A DNA stretch of 64,000 nt, from contig NZ_QBUG01000011.1 of assembly GCF_003058225.1 (NCBI RefSeq), forward strand, positions 186,001 through 250,000, given 5' to 3'. The position numbers and the translations under genes are program-made. Shown piece after piece: positions 24,068-33,344 of the stretch. This stretch comes from Promicromonospora sp. AC04. GTDB lineage: Bacteria; Actinomycetota; Actinomycetes; Actinomycetales; Cellulomonadaceae. The notes under the pieces are model-generated. The model did not search any database. It saw only the letters and a list, made by a program, of their open reading frames with translations, and was not told the origin of the DNA. The number at the start of each line of letters is the position of its first letter. Positions within the stretch are counted from its first letter, which is position 1.

Positions 24068-24274
24068 GTGACGACCTTGACGACCGAACCGCTCACCGCC
24101 CTCGACCGCTGCGACCGCTGCGGCGCGCAGGCCTACGTGCGCGTCGTTCTGCCCGTGGGCGAGCTGCTCTTCTGCGGCCACCACGCACGCGCACACGCGT
24201 CCGCTTACGCGGACGTCGCCACCCATGTCCAGGACGAGACCGACCGGCTCCACGCGGAGCACGGCCAGGCCTGA
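24068..24274 (+). CDS. DUF7455 small protein with a Cys/His cluster
   Basis: 68 residues from GTG 24068 (GGATGGAG just before); an in-frame ATG at 24035 would add 11 residues that the family does not usually show. C-D-R-C-G-A-Q-A-Y-V-R-V and FCGHHARAH form a probable zinc site (CxxC with C..HH). DUF7455 proteins are widespread in actinobacteria, often near the principal sigma gene; their role is unknown. Divergent from parE and followed by a strong terminator. Confidence 0.85.
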   Translation: MTTLTTEPLTALDRCDRCGAQAYVRVVLPVGELLFCGHHARAHASAYADVATHVQDETDRLHAEHGQA

Positions 24275-24326
24275 ACCCAGGCCGGAAACCCACCGGACCC
24301 ATGACTTAGACCAGGCAGAGATCACC

Positions 24327-24366
24327 GACGGCGGTGGGTCACCTTGCGAGGTGACCCACCGCCGTC
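24327..24366. terminator. Perfect 18-bp hairpin between convergent genes
   Basis: Arms 24327-24344 and 24349-24366 pair perfectly around TGCG. It lies between DUF7455 (plus) and the GH2 gene (minus), so it can serve both. Confidence 0.75.
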
Positions 24367-24393
24367 GTCGTCCCCGGCGCCGCTCGGGCGGGG

Positions 24394-25923
24394 TCAGCCG
24401 GCGGCGAGCTCCGCGACCTCCGCGGCGGACAGCGCCCGGTCGAAGACCCGGACGTCGTCGACGTCGCCCCGCATGTGGTCGACCTCGTTGCCGCCGTACT
24501 GGCCGCGACCGATCACCAGGGACCCCTCGGTCTCGGGCGCCGTGCAGACGTCCTTGGTGGCCACGAGCTCTCCGTCCACGTAGAGCGACAGCTCACCCGT
24601 CTCCGCGTCACGCACGCCCGTCAGGTGGTACCACTGGCCCGGGACGGGCTTGGTGGGCGACAGCGCCCGCGTGCCCACGAAGCTCATCGCCCAGCGCTGG
24701 TCCTGCCCCGAGTACTGCAGGAAGAACGCGCTGTTGCTGCCGGTGTCCTGGCTGACCACGGTCTGGAAGCCGCCGTCGGCCACGTCCAGCCTCGCCCACG
24801 CCGAGACGCTGTAGGAGCCGTCGGTGCGCACCAGGGTCCGCCCCGTGTCGGCCTCGCCGGCGCCGTCGAACGACAGGCCGCCGCCCGCCACGCCGTCGGC
24901 CCAGGTGGTGCCGGTCAGGGTCGCGTCGGCGTCGCCGACGCCGTCCGCCGCCACGGTGCCCGCGCCCTCGGAGAAGCCCCAGGAGTGCACCCCGGCCAGG
25001 CCGGGCGTGCCCGGGTCGACCACGGGCGGCTCGCCGCCCGTGCCGTCCGCGCCCTCGATGATCGACTCGTTCACGTCCCGGACCTGGCCGAAGTCCATCT
25101 TCTCGACCTGCCGGTCGTAGGTGAAGAAGCCGTTGACCTCGTGCTCCACGTCCGTGATCTGCGTGTAGATCGACCCGCTGATGCCGCACTGCTGGGCCGC
25201 GGTGAGCACGTCCTCCTGGTTCTCGACGTAGCGGCGGGTGAGCGTGGCGGCGTCGGGCGTCATCTCGTACGCGTGGCCGTCCTCGAACCACATGTGGCCG
25301 TCCACCTCGAGGCCGAACCCGCCGTGCTCGCCGTCGATCGAGGCGCGCGTGGCGTCCGGCACCGGCTGGACCGGGCCCACGTACTTGTGCCAGTCGATGA
25401 TGTCGCCCGCACCGCTGTCCCCCAGCGAGTCGCAGCAGTTGACGCCCGAGTGCGCGTTCACCAGCCGCGACGGGTCCTGCACCTTGACCTCCCGGGCGAT
25501 CCGCCCGGTCGCCTCCTGGAACCACTCGCCCCAGCCCTCGTTGAAGGGCACCCAGCCGATCACCGAGGTCCAGCTCGAGTTCTGGTCGACCATCTCGTGC
25601 AGCTCGCGCTCGAACCGCTCCTGCGCCTCGACCGGCGGGCGGCCGGGCTTCATCGACGGCATGTCCTGCCACACCAGCAGCCCGAGGCGGTCGGCGTGGT
25701 AGAACCAGCGGTCCGGCTCCACCTTGATGTGCTTGCGCACGGTGTTGAAGCCGAGCTCCTTGTGCTGCTCCAGGTCGAACGCGAGCGCATCGTCCGTCGG
25801 CGCGGTGTAGATGCCGTCCGGCCAGTAGCCCTGGTCGAGCGTGGACAGCAGGAACAGGATCTCGCCGTTGAGGGTGACGTGGTTGCGGCCGTCCTCGCCC
25901 TGCGCGATCCCGATCTCGCGCAT
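24394..25923 (-). pseudogene. 5'-truncated glycoside hydrolase family 2 gene with C-terminal LamG domain
   Basis: The frame encodes 509 residues starting inside a GH2 protein. The TIM barrel opens at DQGYWPDGIY (residues 30-39) with acid/base E129 (FNEG) and nucleophile E199 (DGEHGG), then comes a concanavalin-like LamG domain (about 310-505). The signal peptide, the sugar-binding jelly roll and the Ig-like domain are missing. The conserved YFGMR motif is present, so ATG 25923 is an internal Met codon and has no ribosome site. Homology breaks off next to the TAA of the upstream SpoIID-like gene, in an AT-rich patch. A deletion joined the two genes. The barrel could still fold, but secretion is lost. 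Confidence 0.8.
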
Positions 25924-25939
25924 CCCGAAGTAATTGAGA

Positions 25940-27550
25940 TTATTTCTGCGGGGTCACCGTGTCCGCCCAGGAGCCCCGGAAGCCGAGCGTGGTGCGCCAG
26001 CCCTCGGCAGTCTTCGTCAGGGTGCGCGTGGTGCCCTGGACCGACACCGCCTCCATGGTCTTGATCTGCCCGCTGGAGTAGCGCGCGGTCACCTTGACCG
26101 ACTTGGCCCAGGCCAGGTCGAAGATGCTCTTCGCCTCCGTCTGCGTGAGCGTCCCCGTCCAGGAGTTGTTCGGGTTGCCCGGCGCGTCGGCCGAGTACGG
26201 GTCGTCCACGTGCTGGAGGTGGGACTGCGCGGTGGTGCCGAACGCGTCCTGGTTGTTGGTGGTTCCCGAGAAGACGCCGCCGTGGCCCGACGACGCGAAG
26301 TACGGCGTCTCGGCGATACCGCCGGACGTGTTGCGCACTACCGTGACGGTCGAGGCGTCGTCCTGCCGGGTGGCGTCCACGGCCGCGCGCCACGTGTCGC
26401 CGGCCTCGCCGTCCTCCTTCTTCCAGCCGGTGTAGTTCTGGCTGCTGGTGTCGTCGTAGAGGTGGCAGTCGCACGAGGCCTTGAGGCCCTCGGTCTTGTC
26501 CAGGATGGCGTAGTTGCGGGCGACGATCGCCTGCGCCTGAAGCGCCGCGGCCCCGCCGTAGCTGGCCGTGCCCCACAGCGACGGCATCTCCTCGAGCCCG
26601 TAGAGGTACTCGTCGTTGATGACCACCTGGTTGACGACGTTGGGCCGCGGGTTGGGGCTGGTGATCCGCAGCCGGCCGTGGCGGTAGCTGCCCTGCGCGC
26701 CGGACACCGTCACGGTGCCCGCGTCGCCGTCCCAGTAGTCGGTGCCCGTCCACTCCAGATAGAGCGTCTGGCGGGCGCCGATCGTCTGCACCACCGTGCC
26801 GTTCTCGGTGACCTTGGCGGTGACGCCCGCCGTCGTCCGGGCGATCGAGATCTTGCGCGCCGACGTGCCGGTGGCGAGCTGCGCCAGGGCGCCGTCGAGC
26901 AGACGCCACGAGCCGGCGGACAGGCTCAGGGTGGTGGTGGCCGGGTCGGCCACCTTGCCGAGCACCTGCACGTCGATGGTCGTCCACGGGTTGGGGGCGG
27001 TGCTCACCGTCGCGCCCGGGTAGTAGTGGCTCAGGATCTCGGCCGTCGTGCTGCCCTCGCGCGCCATCTGGTAGGCGCCGTACTGCGACATGCCCACGCC
27101 GTGCCCGCTGCCCGAGCCGGCGATGCTCCAGGAGCCCGGCACCACTGTGATCTTCAGGTGCGCGCTCGTGGCCCGGGTCGTCTTGAACCGGTAGGTAGTG
27201 GTGACGGACGGGTTGACCGACGCGGTCGCCTTGCCGGTGGAGCCCGTGGTCACCGTCCTGATCCGGACCCACTCGCCGTCGCTGTACCGCTGCAGGGCGA
27301 CCGACGCGTTCACCCTGGGGGCGCCGTTGTACTCGTAGACCACCGAGAGGGTCTTCGGTGTGGCCGCCGTGGTGGTCGACGTGCCGGACGCGGTCAGCGT
27401 GTAGCCGGCCGCGGCGGCGGGCACCGCGGACAAACCGACCGCAAGGGCCGCGGCAAGAATCATGGCAAGGATCATGGCGAGGACGGAAGCGACCGCTCGG
27501 GCGGGACGTGCTCCGGGAGCGACACTGATCAATGTGGACACATCGGGCAC
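25940..27550 (-). CDS. SpoIID/LytB domain secreted protein
   Basis: 536 residues from GTG 27550; signal peptide about 1-48 (MILAMILAAALAVG, cleavage near AAAA). A beta-sandwich region (49-137) precedes the SpoIID domain, which has the GHGVGMSQYGA motif (150-160) and YLYGLEEMP with the candidate catalytic Glu at about 321. SpoIID is a lytic transglycosylase acting on peptidoglycan, and relatives enhance amidases. Its stop lies at the deletion junction with the GH2 fragment, so the last residues could have been altered. A GTG start with weak ribosome pairing leaves the exact start uncertain. Confidence 0.85.
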   Translation of the reverse strand: MPDVSTLISVAPGARPARAVASVLAMILAMILAAALAVGLSAVPAAAAGYTLTASGTSTTTAATPKTLSVVYEYNGAPRVNASVALQRYSDGEWVRIRTVTTGSTGKATASVNPSVTTTYRFKTTRATSAHLKITVVPGSWSIAGSGSGHGVGMSQYGAYQMAREGSTTAEILSHYYPGATVSTAPNPWTTIDVQVLGKVADPATTTLSLSAGSWRLLDGALAQLATGTSARKISIARTTAGVTAKVTENGTVVQTIGARQTLYLEWTGTDYWDGDAGTVTVSGAQGSYRHGRLRITSPNPRPNVVNQVVINDEYLYGLEEMPSLWGTASYGGAAALQAQAIVARNYAILDKTEGLKASCDCHLYDDTSSQNYTGWKKEDGEAGDTWRAAVDATRQDDASTVTVVRNTSGGIAETPYFASSGHGGVFSGTTNNQDAFGTTAQSHLQHVDDPYSADAPGNPNNSWTGTLTQTEAKSIFDLAWAKSVKVTARYSSGQIKTMEAVSVQGTTRTLTKTAEGWRTTLGFRGSWADTVTPQK

Positions 27551-27565
27551 ATTTCCACATGGCGA

Positions 27566-27607
27566 CGCCGGGCGGGTGAGCTTCCGGAGAAGTTCACCCG
27601 CCCGGCG
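27566..27607. terminator. 19-bp hairpin downstream of the sigma factor gene
   Basis: CGCCGGGCGGGTGAGCTTC pairs with GAAGTTCACCCGCCCGGCG with one G-U pair, loop CGGA. Located 39 bp past the sigma factor stop. Confidence 0.7.
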
Positions 27608-27645
27608 TTCAGGTCGGCGTCCGAGCCCGCGGCTCGGTCGAGCGT

Positions 27646-29319
<1,674 letters not shown>

Positions 29320-29386
29320 TCGAGGGGGCGGTGTACCACCGGCGGGGCCGTCACTGGACCTTCTTCTTCCGCCGGCGAACATATAT

Positions 29387-29392
29387 ATTGTA
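29387..29392 (-). promoter_or_regulatory. -10 box TACAAT of the sigma factor gene
   Basis: TACAAT on the minus strand is the best -10 match in the 308-bp gap 29320-29627. Transcription from it would begin at or just inside ATG 29382, leaving ATG 29319 with a leader of about 60 bases. Confidence 0.45.
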
Positions 29393-29409
29393 CCGTCGGC
29401 CTACCTGTA

Positions 29410-29428
29410 CACCGCGACGAACGCGGTG
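29410..29428. promoter_or_regulatory. Inverted repeat at the sigma factor promoter
   Basis: CACCGCG-N5-CGCGGTG covers the expected -35 zone of the TACAAT promoter. Its position would suit a repressor or activator site; no cognate protein can be named. Confidence 0.35.
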
Positions 29429-29627
29429 ATATGGGCAAAGTCAGTGCGAAGTCACGTCGGGCGAGGCTGCCCCGCGGGCTTTCTGATTTCACGTGCCAAG
29501 AGTCAACGAACCGGACGGCCACACCATTCCCGGTTTCGCGAATCTGCCCTGGACCAGGCCTCGGACCGCGCCGGAGACCGCTCAGATCTGCTCGGAACAG
29601 CTTCGGAACAGCTCGGAACCGCCCGGA

Positions 29628-29993
29628 TCAGACCTTGACGGCCAGCACCGGGCAGGGCGCCTCGACGAGAATCCGCTGCGCACCTGCACCGAGGATCAGC
29701 TTGCCGACGGGGCTGCGCTTGCGCAGGCCGATCACTATCAGCTCGGCGCCGGTGCTCGTGGCGGTGCGAATCAGGTCCTCGGCAAGGTCGCCGGTGCCCT
29801 GCTCCACCCGCACGTCGACCTCGGCCGCCAGGCCGCCGACCAGCTCGTCGATCTCGGCCCGGCACTCGTCGACGGGACGCTTTCCGCTCGTGACGACGAC
29901 CAGCGGAGCCTTGCGCTCCCGGGCCTCGGTGACAGCGGTACTGAGTGCCTCTTGGCCCTCGGGTGTGGCGAGGTGGCCGACGACGATCGTCAT
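29628..29993 (-). CDS. Universal stress protein, UspA family
   Basis: 121 residues, a single Usp domain of normal to short length. Opens MTIVVGHLATPEG and ends with the nucleotide-binding motif LIVIGLRKRSPVGKLILGAGAQRILVEA, matching the G-2x-G-9x-G(S/T) loop of ATP-binding Usp proteins (GLRKRS... GKLILGA). Probably a cytosolic stress-adaptation protein. ATG 29993 lies 8 bases after the TAGCGT box; a longer upstream frame is not needed. Downstream are short repeats of CTCGGAACAG (29591-29623). Confidence 0.85.
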   Translation of the reverse strand: MTIVVGHLATPEGQEALSTAVTEARERKAPLVVVTSGKRPVDECRAEIDELVGGLAAEVDVRVEQGTGDLAEDLIRTATSTGAELIVIGLRKRSPVGKLILGAGAQRILVEAPCPVLAVKV

Positions 29994-30001
29994 GTCAACT
30001 G

Positions 30002-30007
30002 ACGCTA
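30002..30007 (-). promoter_or_regulatory. -10 box TAGCGT of the UspA gene
   Basis: TAGCGT on the minus strand, 8 bases from ATG 29993, no ribosome site; leaderless layout. Confidence 0.45.
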
Positions 30008-30033
30008 CCCCACACCACGCCCCAGGCCGTGCC

Positions 30034-31416
30034 TCACACGGCGGCGGCCTCCTCCGGTTCCGGCTCACCGTGGGACAGGCCCCGCTCCCGCCGCACCCAG
30101 CCGGGCGGGACTCCCCCGACTATCGCTCCGCGCAGCAGCAGCGCGAGCCGGTAGTCGTTGTCCACCCCGAGCGCGTCCGACACCCGCTCGGCCGCCAGCC
30201 CGCCGTCGCCGTGCCACCACGCGACCAGCGCCAGCAGCAGGTAGGCCGGAGCCCGCCGGTTCCGCGGCACGTGCGTGACGACCGCCTCCAGGACGTGACG
30301 GGCCGCACGCGTGATGTCCTCGTCGGGCGGGACGCCCTGCTCCGGGTCGACGATCCGGGCCATGACGGCTCCGGTGGCCTTGTCCGTGTCACCGTCCGCC
30401 GCACGCCGCGCGGTGCGCAGCGCCGTCTCCTCGGTGCCCGGCGCCAGGCTGAGCAGCACGGCGTCCCGCACGGGCGTGTCCGCGAGCGCCGCGCCGATCT
30501 TCCCGAGGTCCACCGGGGACAGCACCACGGGCTGCCCGGGCCGGACGGCGGCCGCGACGCGCACCGCGGAGCGCCACAGGCCCAGGCTCTCGGCTCCCCA
30601 TTCCGCCAGTGCCTGCTCGGCACGCTCGGCCGCTGCCTCGGCCGCCCGCGGGCCGAACGCCGCACCACGGCGCTGCGTCGTGCGGTCGGTCGGCACCGCG
30701 CCACCAATCGGCACCGCGCCGTCGATCGGGCCGCCGTCGGGGAACCTGGTTTGGTTCAGGAGCCGCCGGTAGGTGTCGGTCCAGCGCGCGGCCGCCCGGC
30801 GCGCCTGGGTCCGTGCCGCTTCCGGCGCGGGCCGCAGGGCGTAGCGCTCCTCGCGGGTGCCGGCCACGGTGCGGCCCTCCAGCACCATGTGGGCGGCCAC
30901 CCGGCTGCCCTTGAGCGCGGTCAGCGGCCTGCCCTCGGCGGGGCAGCACATCGGGTCGGCGCAGTCGAGCGCGCGGAAGCCCGTCGGCGACACGAGCCAC
31001 ACCTCGGTCCCCGGGAGCTTGCGTTCGAGCCGGGCCCGCAGCAGGGCCACGGCGCGGCGCGCGGCGCCCGACTGCGCGTTCGGGTCGGTGGCGGTGTACA
31101 GCACCACCACCGCGCGGTCGGCGCCGTCGGCCACCACGTGGTCGGTGAGCCAGCGGGCCGTGGCCGCGCCGTCGGGCCCGTCCGGGTCGCCCGGCTGCCG
31201 CAGGCGGAGGTCGGCCAGGTCGACCCGGGCCACGAGCCCTACCCGCTGGCGCGGGCCGGTCAGGCTGACCGCGACGACGGACTCGGCCGGCACGAAGCCG
31301 AGCCGGTAAGGGATGTAGGCCAGGAGGTCCTCGGGGCCGGCCACGCGGACCACCGTGGCGTTCGGGACCACGGACCCCCGGCCGAGGTTCTTCGGGGTGC
31401 TGTTCTTCGGGTTCAT
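30034..31416 (-). CDS. DUF4192 family protein
   Basis: 460 residues from ATG 31416. The N-terminal domain (VVRVAGPEDLLAYIPYRLGFVPAESVVAVSL) is the DUF4192 hallmark, and DCADPMCCPAEGRPL holds a Cys cluster that may bind metal. The C-terminal half is helical and ends RLALLLRGAIVGGVPPGW. Common in high-GC actinobacteria, function unknown. The much longer upstream frame overlaps the divergent lipoprotein and polyprenyl synthase genes and is rejected. Confidence 0.85.
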   Translation of the reverse strand: MNPKNSTPKNLGRGSVVPNATVVRVAGPEDLLAYIPYRLGFVPAESVVAVSLTGPRQRVGLVARVDLADLRLRQPGDPDGPDGAATARWLTDHVVADGADRAVVVLYTATDPNAQSGAARRAVALLRARLERKLPGTEVWLVSPTGFRALDCADPMCCPAEGRPLTALKGSRVAAHMVLEGRTVAGTREERYALRPAPEAARTQARRAAARWTDTYRRLLNQTRFPDGGPIDGAVPIGGAVPTDRTTQRRGAAFGPRAAEAAAERAEQALAEWGAESLGLWRSAVRVAAAVRPGQPVVLSPVDLGKIGAALADTPVRDAVLLSLAPGTEETALRTARRAADGDTDKATGAVMARIVDPEQGVPPDEDITRAARHVLEAVVTHVPRNRRAPAYLLLALVAWWHGDGGLAAERVSDALGVDNDYRLALLLRGAIVGGVPPGWVRRERGLSHGEPEPEEAAAV

Positions 31417-31533
31417 GCCGACGATCCCAGCCCCCCGGCGGGGCGGCGGCGCGCCCAGGAGGACCGTGTGGACAACGGATCTCCTGTGGTCGCGCTCAAC
31501 GCCCCGAACTGTCGTCACGAGGGTCTGTACGGA

Positions 31534-31539
31534 TACCGT
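31534..31539 (+). promoter_or_regulatory. -10 box TACCGT of a leaderless gene
   Basis: TACCGT, 7 bases before the lipoprotein GTG at 31547; no ribosome site. Confidence 0.45.
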
Positions 31540-31546
31540 GTGCGAC

Positions 31547-32116
31547 GTGCCCCACTTCGCCAGCGCCCGCCGCGCGGCCGCGCTCGCCGCCGCCGTCGGG
31601 CTGGTGCTCGCGACCGCGGGGTGCGGCAGCGGGTCCGAGCAGGCGGCCACGGCCGCCACCACGGAGAGCACCGGGGAGCCGAGCGGGGCGGCGGCGGGCG
31701 GGCCCGCCGACCTGCCTACCTTCGACCCGTCGTCCGCCGTGGGCACGTACGCGCAGGGGTTCCCCACCGACCTCTTCCCCGTGCCGAAGGACGCCACCCT
31801 GCTCGCGTCGTCGGCGCAGCCCGTGCCCGTCCCCGAGGACGCGACGACCGAGGCCACCCCGATGACCCAGGTCACGCTCAACCTGTCCTCGAGCCGCCCG
31901 ACGGACCAGGTGATCGCGCAGGCCGAGCACATTCTGACCAGCAAGGGCTTCAAGCAGATCCCCGCGCCGGAGTCGAGCGGCCTCACCGCGCAGACCGCGT
32001 TCCTGCGCATCACCAAGGAGAAGTCCGGCGAGGTGCAGGAGTCGCTCCTGGTCGGCGTGCTCGACGACGGCGAGCGGCGCCTCTGCTCGATCAGCGGCAC
32101 CGTCCGCACCCCATAG
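31547..32116 (+). CDS. Lipoprotein of unknown function
   Basis: 189 residues. Signal peptide with lipobox LATAGC (Cys at about 27), then a Thr/Ala/Ser spacer. The folded part (about 65-189) starts GTYAQGFPTDLFPVPKDATLLASSAQP and ends LLVGVLDDGERRLCSISGTV. This looks like a small alpha/beta domain of actinobacterial cell-envelope lipoproteins. GTG 31547 fits both the signal peptide and the leaderless box. Upstream of and close to the polyprenyl synthase, whose -10 box covers this gene's stop codon. No specific role recognised. Confidence 0.75.
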   Translation: MPHFASARRAAALAAAVGLVLATAGCGSGSEQAATAATTESTGEPSGAAAGGPADLPTFDPSSAVGTYAQGFPTDLFPVPKDATLLASSAQPVPVPEDATTEATPMTQVTLNLSSSRPTDQVIAQAEHILTSKGFKQIPAPESSGLTAQTAFLRITKEKSGEVQESLLVGVLDDGERRLCSISGTVRTP

Positions 32117-32119
32117 GCT
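32114..32119 (+). promoter_or_regulatory. -10 box TAGGCT of the polyprenyl synthase gene
   Basis: TAGGCT, 6 bases before GTG 32126. Its first three bases are the TAG stop of the lipoprotein gene. Confidence 0.5.
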
Positions 32120-32125
32120 GGTGCC

Positions 32126-33274
32126 GTGTCCGTCTCACCCACCCGTACCAGCGCCCGGAGCCCCGCAGCCCTCGTCGACGCCGAGCACCTCCGCGCCGAC
32201 GTCGACGCCGCGGTGACCGCCCATCTCGACGAGCTGGCGGCCGAGGCCGGCGCGATCAGCCCGAGCGCCGAGGCCATGGTCGAGGAGGCGGCCGGGCTGC
32301 TCCTGGGTGGCAAGCGGCTGCGGGCCGCGTTCTGCTACTGGTCCTTCCGTGCGCACGGCGGCTCCGCGGACGCCGCGGATCCCGCCCGCACCGCCACCGT
32401 CCGGGTGGGCGCCGCGCTCGAGCTCTTCCAGGCGGCGGCCCTGCTGCACGACGACGTGATGGACAACTCCGACACCCGCCGCGGCCGCCCCACCGCGCAC
32501 CGCGCGTTCGCCACCAAGCATGCGGCAGCGGGCTGGGCCGGCGAGCCGGTGCGGTTCGGCGACTCCGCCGCGATCCTGCTCGGCGACCTCGTGCTCCTGG
32601 CCGCCCAGCGCGAGCTGTCGGCGGCACTCGCGCTGGTGCCCGCGGCCGTCGCCGGGGCGGCCCGTGCCCGCTTCGACGCGATGCAGAGCGAGGTGGTGGT
32701 GGGCCAGTACCTCGACGTGCTGGTCCAGGCGGAGCCCTGGGGCCACGACCCCGCCTCCGACGAGGAGCGCGCCCGGAAGGTGCTGCGCGCGAAGTCGGCG
32801 AGCTACTCGGTGGCCGCGCCGCTCGCGCTGGGCGCGCTGCTGGCGGGCGCGGGCGCGCAGGCGGCGGCCGGGATCGAGGCGGCGGGCCTGCCCCTCGGCG
32901 AGGCGTTCCAGCTTCGCGACGACGTGCTCGGCGTCTTCGGCGACCCGGCGGTCACGGGCAAGCCCGCGGGCGACGACCTGCGCGAAGGCAAGCGCACGGT
33001 GGTCGTCGCGCGCACCCTGGCGCTGCTGCCGGACGCCGAGGGCCCCGACGCAGCGGCCCTGATCGCCGCGCTGGGCAACCCGGACCTGTCCGACGACGAC
33101 GTGGCGCGGGTGCGCGAGGTCATCATCGGCTCGGGCGCGCTGGACGCCGTCGAGCAGCTCATCGACGACCTCGCGGTCCGCGGGCACGCGCTGCTGGACA
33201 TGGCGGACCTGACCCAACCGGGCCGGGGCCTGCTGACCGACCTGGCGCACGCCGCCGTCGACCGGACGGCCTGA
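32126..33274 (+). CDS. Polyprenyl diphosphate synthase (class I, IdsA2-like)
   Basis: 382 residues. Condenses isopentenyl diphosphate with an allylic diphosphate to give C15-C20 or longer prenyl chains. First Asp-rich motif D109-D110-V-M-D113 with R118 and R119 after it (DNSDTRRGRPTAH); second motif FQLRDDVLGVFGD (D265, D266), followed by K/R-rich EGKRT. Two Leu/Phe positions before the first motif (ELFQAAALLHDD) fit a geranylgeranyl-range product. Its position near PknL- and AroG-like genes matches idsA2 of M. tuberculosis. Confidence 0.9.
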   Translation: MSVSPTRTSARSPAALVDAEHLRADVDAAVTAHLDELAAEAGAISPSAEAMVEEAAGLLLGGKRLRAAFCYWSFRAHGGSADAADPARTATVRVGAALELFQAAALLHDDVMDNSDTRRGRPTAHRAFATKHAAAGWAGEPVRFGDSAAILLGDLVLLAAQRELSAALALVPAAVAGAARARFDAMQSEVVVGQYLDVLVQAEPWGHDPASDEERARKVLRAKSASYSVAAPLALGALLAGAGAQAAAGIEAAGLPLGEAFQLRDDVLGVFGDPAVTGKPAGDDLREGKRTVVVARTLALLPDAEGPDAAALIAALGNPDLSDDDVARVREVIIGSGALDAVEQLIDDLAVRGHALLDMADLTQPGRGLLTDLAHAAVDRTA

Positions 33275-33344
33275 CCGCGGCTCGGCTCATCCTCGCCGCC
33301 GGGCCGGCCGCTACGGCGCGGGCCGGGCCGTCACCAGGTCCAGG

